This document shows positions 1 to 5,387 of a stretch of 5,387 nt of DNA, one piece after another. Location: positions 236 to 5,622 of the forward strand of contig DOTA01000193.1 in the NCBI GenBank assembly GCA_003513015.1, in the 5' to 3' direction. Under the pieces are notes generated by a model. It searched no databases and was not told the origin of the DNA. It saw only the letters and a list, made by a program, of their open reading frames with translations. Source of the DNA: Chloroflexota bacterium (GTDB lineage: Bacteria > Chloroflexota > Anaerolineae > Anaerolineales > UBA11858). Each line of letters starts with the position of its first letter. Positions within the stretch are counted from its first letter, which is position 1. Made by a program: the position numbers and the translations under genes.

Positions 1-28
1 AAAGCACACTGAGTTTATCGAAGTGTGC
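1..28 (-). terminator. Possible intrinsic terminator after the kinase gene
   Basis: On the minus strand, 39 bases past the kinase stop codon, a perfect 7-bp hairpin (arms 22-28 and 4-10, loop 11-21) is followed directly by TTT at the window edge. The hairpin is one copy of the REP-like pair, so it may be a repeat that also works as a terminator. The stem is only moderately GC-rich, the loop is long, and the T tract is cut off by the window, so strength cannot be judged. Confidence 0.35.
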
Positions 29-51
29 GGTCTTCGACAGGCTCAGACCGC
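4..51. repeat. REP-like palindrome pair in inverted orientation
   Basis: Two adjacent hairpins share their central bases. The first has arms GCACACT (4-10) and AGTGTGC (22-28), a perfect 7-bp stem around an 11-base loop. The second has arms GCGGTCT (27-33) and AGACCGC (45-51), also 7 bp around 11 bases. Read on the minus strand the first loop is TCGATAAACTC; read on the plus strand the second is TCGACAGGCTC. They match at 8 of 11 positions, and the three differences are transitions. The stems differ in sequence but each still pairs perfectly. Related loops, covarying stems and head-to-head orientation are the hallmark of REP/REPIN-type dispersed repeats. The core TTCGACA(A/G)GCTCAG is one I recall as a common intergenic repeat in several bacterial phyla. 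Copy number in this genome cannot be seen here. Confidence 0.7.
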
Positions 52-66
52 TATTCCTGACAATCT

Positions 67-3000
67 CTATTCTATCATGGGTTGATGGTGCGGCAGAGAA
101 AGCGTAAAGGTGGCGCCTTTTCCGGTATCGTTATTTTGGGCAGTGATCAGCCCGCCATGATTTTGCGCAATTTCGTAGGAGACTGCTAGCCCCAAACCGG
201 TGCCGCCTTCTTTGGTTGTGAAGAAAGGCTCGAAGATTCGAGATTGTGCTTCAGGATGCAGCCCGGTGCCGGTATCGCGCACGCTGAGATAGATTTGGTC
301 ATTTTCAGTCTGGTAAGTAGAGTAGATGGTTAATTGGCCGCCGCCGGACATGCTTTCGATGGCATTAATGCACAGGTTAAGGATCACTTGTTTGATTTGA
401 TCGCGAATAATGCGGATGGGAGGAGATTTGAGATCAGGAATGAACTCCAGCGTGATGTTGTTATGGCGCAGGTGTGTTCCGATGAGTTTTTGAACTTCGT
501 CGACCAGGGTGTTGATGGATTCTAGTTGGAAATCGGCCGTGGTGGTCGGGCGGTAGGTGTCGCGCAGGCGGGCAATCAGGCCGGCCATGCGGGTGCCTTC
601 GTCGATGGCTACCTGAAGATCATCATTGGCTTGGGTGGAAAGATTCTCTTCTAATTTGACCAGATAGAGGGCGTTTTGGATGGCCTGGAGGGGATTGTTG
701 AGTTCGTGTGCGACCGAGGCGATTAACCGTCCCATAGCTGCCAGCTTTTCGGCCTGAACCAGTTGATCGCGGGTGCGTTGTTCTTTTGCCAGGGCAGCTT
801 GTAATTGGTTGTAGAGCAGAGCTTTATCGAGCACCACCGCGAGTTGATCGGCGACCGCCACCAGGAAGCGAAAATCATCATCGTCAAAGGAGTTGGGTGC
901 TTTGTGCTGGATATCGAGCACGCCCAATAATTGATCGCGAGCTTTAAGGGGGGCAGCCAGTTCGGCGCAAGTATCAGGAAGCAGCAGGTGTTCTTTGAAA
1001 AAGTGGGTTTCAGCCACGTTATTAGTCATGAAGGCTTCCCCTATGGTGGCAGCATAGCCAACGATGTTTTCATCCGTTGTAAATTGATAACCCATTTCCT
1101 TTAACTTGGCACCGATGGGGCCGCTGCCCTGATTGGCGATGAGCGCGCCGCTGGTTTGATCGATCAGATAAATATGAACATGGTAATAGCCAAATTCTTG
1201 CCAAAGCAAATCGACCACTTGATGAAGGATGGTTTCTACATCCAAATCTGAGGAGGCGACGATTAGGTTACTGATAAAGTAGTGCGTGTTCGATTCTGAA
1301 AGCCGACGGCGAGTGGCAGCGAAAAGACGGGCATTTTGAAGGGCAACGGCGGCCTGATTGGCGAAGGCTTGGGCGAGATCAGAGTCAGCCAGGGTGTAGG
1401 CATCTGTTTGATAGCTGTCGATGGTGAGAAAACCGATGACTTTTTCTTGGGCAATCAATGGAATGCCCATCCAGCCTCGAATGGGACTGAATCCGATATT
1501 TGTATCCCAGCGAGATTCGATGCGAACATCTTTGATAATGATCGAGCGGCGCGTTTGTCGGATTTCCTGAAAAAGGAGGTTTTTCGAAACATCAAGAGAT
1601 AGGCCAATCACTAGTTGGGATGGTTCAAAACCTTTTGCCGTAACAATGTGGGCTTGATCGCCTTCAATGAGATAAACACTGGCCGAATCGTAGTGGATGG
1701 CGAGGCTTAGTTGCTCCAAAATTTGGGTAAGCACCTGATCGATTTCTAAGGTGGAGGTCAGGGTTGTGGTGACATCGCGCAGAATTTCTGCCTCTCGGCG
1801 GCGTTGTTGTTCGGATTCTAGCAAGCGCGCTTTCGAGATTGCCAGCGCAATTTGTTGCGCGATACTTTCGCCAAGTTCGATTTCTGAGGGTGTGAAAATA
1901 TGCGCTTCTTCGAAAGCAACCATCACGGAACCCAAAGGTTGGTCGCTGGCGATCAACGGCAAGGCCAAAAGGCTGTGTTTGGCGAATTGTGTAGTGGTGC
2001 GCTCGCTAATATATTCCGATTGCCGGGTATCTTCGATGGCGATGGCATGCCCATTTTCCAAAACAGATTGCGTGATATTTACTTCATCTGGTTCTGTGAC
2101 CAGGTTTAGGAATTCATCTTTTGAACTACCTGCCGCCGCAACCGGAACGGGAACTTTACGGGATGTATCCCACAAGTTGATGTAGCAGCCATCTGACTCA
2201 AAGATGTTTTGTAAGCGAGTTACCAACATTTGTAGGATTGTCTGTAAATTGGGTTGTTGCAGGGCTGCCTGTGTGATTTCATTCAATAATTCCAAATGTT
2301 CGGCGCGCTGCTGAGTTTCATCGAAAAGGCGGGCGCTTTCGAGTGCCAGGGCCGCCTGTACCCCGATGATGGTTAGTAGATGCTCATCTTCATCGGTGAA
2401 GGTTTTGGGCTTCGTGCTGCTGACGCTGATGGTTCCGAGGCGCCGCCCTCCGCTTTGAACAGGCACCACTAACAGGGAACGTAAATAAGTGACCCCTCGA
2501 ATGGGGATAAAACGCGGATCATCCCGGGTATCGGCAACGTTGATGGGGAGCCCTGTTTCAATCACTTGCCCGGCGATGCCCTGCCCACCTTGCATGAGCA
2601 AGTATGGTTTTTTGTTAGGTTCGATCCCTGAGACAGCCTGTGGGATCAGCATAGCTTTGTCTTCGTCGAAAAGGTGAAACACAGCTCTTTCGATATGGGG
2701 AATGATTTGACTGATCGAATCGACAATCAACTGCAATAAGCGATCCAGATCGAAGGTCTCATTAAGCGCTTGATTAATCGTAACTAAGGCCTCCGTCTCT
2801 TTGAGTTGCCGCTCAGTAGCAGCATGTTGACGGGCATTGCCAATCGCGATGGAGGCCCAAGAACCGGCTGTTTCGATGATTTGAAGATCATCTTCGGTGA
2901 AAGCGTTCGGCTGTGAGTGCACCGCTTCCATGACACCTATGATTTCACCACCGAGCGTAAGTGGAACGGCCAACAGCGATTGGGTGTGAAAATTGCTGAC

Positions 3001-5127
3001 ACTTTCGATATTACGGTAAAGCAATTTTTGGTCTTCTTCATTGTTGACCAGAAAGGCTTTGCGATTTTTCAACACCATCCCTGCAATGCCCACATCGGAG
3101 GGAATTGCCCGCCCAATGAGATTTTGCCCGCTTTCACCACTGGCAGCCGCGAAAACCAATTGGTTGGTGTTATCCCGAAGTAAAACCGAAACGCTATCAG
3201 CCCCTACCAACGGCGGAAAGGCGTGGATAACTTGTTCCAGTACCTGTTTGATATCCAAAAAAGAAGTAACCATCTGCCCCATCTGGTTGAGTGCAGCCAA
3301 TTGATTGGCTCTTTTTTGCATTTCAACATCAACTTTCATCCGCTCTAGCTCTGCCGAAGCCTGTGTTCCAAATACTTGAAGAATGGAAATTGCCAGCTCT
3401 ACATTGAAAATGGGTGAACCATTCAGGATAACCAGAACCCCCAAGGGGTTTCCGGTTGAATCAAAAAGTGGCACACCTGCATACCCGTCAATGTTCATTT
3501 CTGCCAATAGGTGATCCGAAGGAAATATTTTCTGGACATTCTCGGCGTAAATACAGGCAGATTGATTGATCACATTCGCGCAAGGCGTGTTCTCCAAAGC
3601 ATATTCTATGTTTTCTGCAATTTTCCCCTTGGCATACAAGGCGCGGGAGTGGATCTGATCGGGCTGGATATATTCTCCGACAAAGGCATAATCAACCTGT
3701 AATGCGCGGCTGAGATATTCAACCAATGCTCGGAAAAATGCTTCGCCAGTTGCCCCAGAAGTTCCCTGTACAACCGTGCGCAGCGCATCCTCTGCCATTT
3801 TACGGTTTGTAATATCTTGCTTGATGGCGATAAAGTGGGTCAGGTTATCGGACGTGTCTTTGACCGGTGTGATGGTCATTTCCTCGGTGTATAAACTCTG
3901 ATCTTTACGCCGGTTAGAAATTTCACCCCGCCAAACCTCCCCCGCAAAGATTGTAGACCAGATCTCGTTGCTGATTTTGTCATCTGGATTTTCGGAACTG
4001 ATTTGCTTCAAGCTGATTCCGACGACTTCCTGAGCGGAATAACCCGTAAGCTGAGTGAAAGCCGGATTGGCCCATTGGATGTTCCCATTATGGTCAGTGA
4101 TTACAATCCCATTGGCTGCTGATTCGAGCGCGGTTGTCTGAATGCGCAACTCGCTTTCGATCCGTTTGCGTTCATCCAGCTCTTTTTGAACGGCATTGTG
4201 TAACCGGGAATTTTCAATCGCGATCGCAATCTGGTCAGCCAGGGTTTGCAGAACGGTCACATCGCTTTCATCGAAAGCATTTTTTTCAGGGCTTTGCGCA
4301 TCCAATACCCCAATAACCTGATCGCTGATATGAATAGGAACACACAGTTCAGAGCGGGTGGGCATAACATCCGGGTAAAGGTTAATAAATTGTTCTGCGG
4401 TTGTTACATCGTTCGAGAGCAGGCTTTGATTATTTCGAAAAACCCACCCCACCATACCTTGATTGATATTTAACCTGTGGCGCGGCGGCATTAATTCATC
4501 AAATCCGCCAGCCCTGGCCTGCATCACTAAAAAGGGCTCATCATCTTCTAGTGTGAAAACGCCTACATGATGATACCCAAAACTTTCTTGCACCAGTTTA
4601 ACGGCTTTCTCGAAGACATTCTCCAAATCCAAAACGGCGGCAATTTGTTCGCCCACTTTATTGAGAATTGCCAATTGCGCCGCTCGCTGCTGAAGGGCCA
4701 GCTCGTTTCGTCTTCGTTCAGTGATCTCCAGAAATATGGCCACCATTTTTCCCGGAGCAGTTTGAACGGCATAGACTTCATAAGCCCCGGCGATTTGATG
4801 GTCTTCATAGGAGATTTGTAGTGTTTTCCAACTCTCGCCATCTCTCGCCGCCTTTCGGTAGCGTTCGGGGATTTCTGTTTGAGCGAGCGGTGGGAAAGCT
4901 TCTTCAATGGTTTTCCCAATAAATTGGATGTGATCAACCCCTAAAATTTGATCTGCCGCTGGATTGCTGCCCATAAAAACCAGACGGTCGTCGGATTCCA
5001 ACTGATAAATGTGCATTCCCATGGGGGAGGCCTGCACAATATTTTGGAACCCGATGTCTTTCTCTAATTCAGCAACACGTTTTTGAAGTTTGTTTATTTC
5101 ACTAACAGCGATTGTTTTTGCCATCAT
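67..5127 (-). CDS. Soluble multi-sensor histidine kinase, 2 PAS and 7 GAF domains
   Basis: The gene encodes a cytoplasmic two-component sensor kinase of 1,686 residues. Approximate domains by residue: PAS 28-138, GAF1 162-308, PAS 330-446, GAF2 460-596, GAF3 622-768, GAF4 790-935, GAF5 956-1104, GAF6 1124-1270, GAF7 1294-1440, HisKA 1452-1524, HATPase_c 1572-1680. The kinase core looks intact. The H-box AHELNNPL carries phosphoacceptor His1474 (codon 706-708), the N-box has Asn1584 and Asn1588, G1 is DTGTG (1618-1622), the F-box is IFEPFFTTK (1631-1639) and G2 is GGTGLGL (1641-1647). Glu1475 and Asn1478 form the HExxN pattern linked to phosphatase activity in HisKA kinases. There is no signal peptide, membrane segment or receiver domain, and the protein ends six residues after the ATPase domain. 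Charged helical linkers join the sensors. Two ATG codons stand in tandem (5125-5127 and 5122-5124); the upstream one is used, though either could be the true start. The signals sensed and the partner regulator are unknown; no neighbour indicates them. The frame is unbroken. Confidence 0.96.
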   Translation of the reverse strand: MMAKTIAVSEINKLQKRVAELEKDIGFQNIVQASPMGMHIYQLESDDRLVFMGSNPAADQILGVDHIQFIGKTIEEAFPPLAQTEIPERYRKAARDGESWKTLQISYEDHQIAGAYEVYAVQTAPGKMVAIFLEITERRRNELALQQRAAQLAILNKVGEQIAAVLDLENVFEKAVKLVQESFGYHHVGVFTLEDDEPFLVMQARAGGFDELMPPRHRLNINQGMVGWVFRNNQSLLSNDVTTAEQFINLYPDVMPTRSELCVPIHISDQVIGVLDAQSPEKNAFDESDVTVLQTLADQIAIAIENSRLHNAVQKELDERKRIESELRIQTTALESAANGIVITDHNGNIQWANPAFTQLTGYSAQEVVGISLKQISSENPDDKISNEIWSTIFAGEVWRGEISNRRKDQSLYTEEMTITPVKDTSDNLTHFIAIKQDITNRKMAEDALRTVVQGTSGATGEAFFRALVEYLSRALQVDYAFVGEYIQPDQIHSRALYAKGKIAENIEYALENTPCANVINQSACIYAENVQKIFPSDHLLAEMNIDGYAGVPLFDSTGNPLGVLVILNGSPIFNVELAISILQVFGTQASAELERMKVDVEMQKRANQLAALNQMGQMVTSFLDIKQVLEQVIHAFPPLVGADSVSVLLRDNTNQLVFAAASGESGQNLIGRAIPSDVGIAGMVLKNRKAFLVNNEEDQKLLYRNIESVSNFHTQSLLAVPLTLGGEIIGVMEAVHSQPNAFTEDDLQIIETAGSWASIAIGNARQHAATERQLKETEALVTINQALNETFDLDRLLQLIVDSISQIIPHIERAVFHLFDEDKAMLIPQAVSGIEPNKKPYLLMQGGQGIAGQVIETGLPINVADTRDDPRFIPIRGVTYLRSLLVVPVQSGGRRLGTISVSSTKPKTFTDEDEHLLTIIGVQAALALESARLFDETQQRAEHLELLNEITQAALQQPNLQTILQMLVTRLQNIFESDGCYINLWDTSRKVPVPVAAAGSSKDEFLNLVTEPDEVNITQSVLENGHAIAIEDTRQSEYISERTTTQFAKHSLLALPLIASDQPLGSVMVAFEEAHIFTPSEIELGESIAQQIALAISKARLLESEQQRRREAEILRDVTTTLTSTLEIDQVLTQILEQLSLAIHYDSASVYLIEGDQAHIVTAKGFEPSQLVIGLSLDVSKNLLFQEIRQTRRSIIIKDVRIESRWDTNIGFSPIRGWMGIPLIAQEKVIGFLTIDSYQTDAYTLADSDLAQAFANQAAVALQNARLFAATRRRLSESNTHYFISNLIVASSDLDVETILHQVVDLLWQEFGYYHVHIYLIDQTSGALIANQGSGPIGAKLKEMGYQFTTDENIVGYAATIGEAFMTNNVAETHFFKEHLLLPDTCAELAAPLKARDQLLGVLDIQHKAPNSFDDDDFRFLVAVADQLAVVLDKALLYNQLQAALAKEQRTRDQLVQAEKLAAMGRLIASVAHELNNPLQAIQNALYLVKLEENLSTQANDDLQVAIDEGTRMAGLIARLRDTYRPTTTADFQLESINTLVDEVQKLIGTHLRHNNITLEFIPDLKSPPIRIIRDQIKQVILNLCINAIESMSGGGQLTIYSTYQTENDQIYLSVRDTGTGLHPEAQSRIFEPFFTTKEGGTGLGLAVSYEIAQNHGGLITAQNNDTGKGATFTLSLPHHQPMIE

Positions 5128-5134
5128 TATTTAA

Positions 5135-5137
5135 TCC
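5135..5137 (-). promoter_or_regulatory. Weak ribosome binding site of the kinase gene
   Basis: On the minus strand a GGA triplet lies 7 bases before the first ATG (5125-5127) and 10 before the second. It is the only Shine-Dalgarno-like match in the 30 bases upstream. Spacing is good but complementarity is minimal, which suggests modest translation and leaves the choice between the two ATG codons open. Confidence 0.35.
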
Positions 5138-5171
5138 GCGATAACCGAGAAGGGCTGAAAAATAAAAGTTC

Positions 5172-5191
5172 AGATAATTCGAATAATATCT
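5172..5191. repeat. AT-rich imperfect palindrome upstream of the kinase
   Basis: The outer arms AGATA (5172-5176) and TATCT (5187-5191) enclose the perfect 8-base palindrome ATTCGAAT (5177-5184), with two extra A bases (5185-5186) on one side. It lies about 45 bases before the kinase start, inside the presumed leader if the TATAAT at 5233-5238 is the -10 element. The two-fold symmetry would suit an operator for a dimeric regulator. AT-rich sequence produces such patterns by chance, so this is only a candidate. Confidence 0.25.
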
Positions 5192-5232
5192 TCTATGGGA
5201 AATGTAATTGCTCTGACAATATCCGAGGCTAT

Positions 5233-5238
5233 ATTATA
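5233..5238 (-). promoter_or_regulatory. Candidate -10 element of the kinase promoter
   Basis: The minus strand reads TATAAT here, an exact sigma-70 type -10 hexamer, about 105 bases upstream of the kinase ATG. No convincing -35 lies 16-18 bases further up (GAGGGT at 17-base spacing), and there is no TGn extension. An alternative is a TTGTCA (5214-5219, minus strand) resembling a -35, but the hexamer 16 bases downstream of it, CATAGA, is a poor -10. This is the best promoter candidate, not a firm one. Confidence 0.3.
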
Positions 5239-5334
5239 CGCTCCAAGAAGTCCGTACCCTCCTCATATTTGCCTAAAAACCAGAACACAGCCCCCACGAC
5301 GCAAAGTCGGAGAGTGTCAAATTGCTCAGCTATT

Positions 5335-5387
5335 ATGACTGCACAGAAGAAACCTCACAATCCTACGATAGAACTAATGATTCAGTA
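5335..5387 (+). CDS. Possible 5' end of a divergent gene, cut by the window
   Basis: An ATG at 5335 opens a frame of 17 codons (MTAQKKPHNPTIELMIQ) that is still open at the window end. It would be divergent from the kinase, sharing a gap of about 207 bases. No Shine-Dalgarno sequence stands at normal distance; the nearest GGAG (5309-5312) is 22 bases upstream. The stretch is too short to recognise a family, and 17 open codons occur readily by chance. I list it only so the edge is not overlooked. Confidence 0.15.
   Translation, partial: MTAQKKPHNPTIELMIQ

Noticed and set aside
1751..2185. A 144-codon plus-strand open frame antisense to the kinase, and other shorter ones across 334-4821
   Set aside because: They lie wholly inside the kinase coding region, encode low-complexity Ser/Arg/Cys-rich or otherwise unrecognisable peptides, and have no convincing start signals. 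The sense frame has clear domain content throughout.
808..4644. Phytochrome-like bilin-binding GAF, LOV-type PAS, or cyclic-nucleotide GAF
   Set aside because: No GAF has the DIP motif or a cysteine followed by histidine as in phytochromes. Neither PAS has the NCRFLQ flavin-cysteine motif. The NxFDE-like residues in GAF1 are common to many GAFs that bind no cyclic nucleotide.
67..5127. Frameshift, fusion or assembly error as the cause of the very long array
   Set aside because: The frame is continuous, the GAF units are spaced regularly and differ in sequence, and the kinase motifs are intact, so a collapsed or duplicated assembly repeat is unlikely.
5234..5266. Ten-codon minus-strand frame (MRRVRTSWSV) upstream of the kinase, a possible leader peptide
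   Set aside because: It ends inside the candidate -10 element, so it would lie upstream of that promoter's transcript. It has no clear ribosome binding site and no leader-peptide features such as a run of one amino acid followed by alternative hairpins.
5291..5315. ACGCAAAG motif (5299-5306) resembling the GACGCAAAG element of GEMM-I cyclic-di-GMP riboswitches
   Set aside because: The rest of the fold is missing. No upstream arm pairs with the C-rich stretch before the motif, there is no GNRA-capped stem, and the following bases do not form the second hairpin with its receptor. Only a 4-bp CGAC/GTCG stem is present.
5315..5320. Exact TTGACA on the minus strand, a possible -35 element
   Set aside because: No -10-like hexamer lies 15-19 bases downstream (the sequence there is GC-rich, CGTGGGG), and it is too far from the TATAAT at 5233-5238.

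Overview
The window holds one very large gene on the minus strand, flanked by short non-coding stretches. It encodes a 1,686-residue soluble sensor histidine kinase. The order of domains read from the translation is PAS, GAF, PAS, six more GAFs, a HisKA-type dimerisation/phosphoacceptor domain and a HATPase_c catalytic domain. All the residues a working kinase needs are visible.

The likely source is an environmental bacterium of the Chloroflexota, probably Anaerolineae-like. Long cytoplasmic kinases with many tandem GAF domains joined by linkers such as 'ESARLFDETQQRAEHL' are typical of that phylum. This is an inference from family style and moderate base composition; the window contains no phylogenetic marker gene.

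Layout: positions 1-66 lie downstream of the kinase stop codon and carry two back-to-back hairpins of one REP-like palindrome family. The one nearer the window edge may act as a terminator for the kinase transcript. Positions 67-5127 are the kinase. Positions 5128-5387 (260 bases) are its upstream region. That region has a weak ribosome binding site, an AT-rich imperfect palindrome, an exact TATAAT hexamer on the minus strand, and at the far edge a 17-codon plus-strand reading frame still open at the window end. That frame might be the start of a divergent gene.

How it would work: the sensory array (two PAS, seven GAF) sits in the cytoplasm with no membrane segment. It would pass ligand or partner signals along helical linkers to the C-terminal kinase core, which should autophosphorylate on His1474 and transfer to a separate response regulator. 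No receiver domain or response regulator is in this window, so the output is unknown. I see no RNA gene, insertion sequence, CRISPR array or origin. No undescribed multi-gene system is visible; the most unusual items are the paired palindrome, the regular GAF ladder and a cysteine-bearing divergent GAF.
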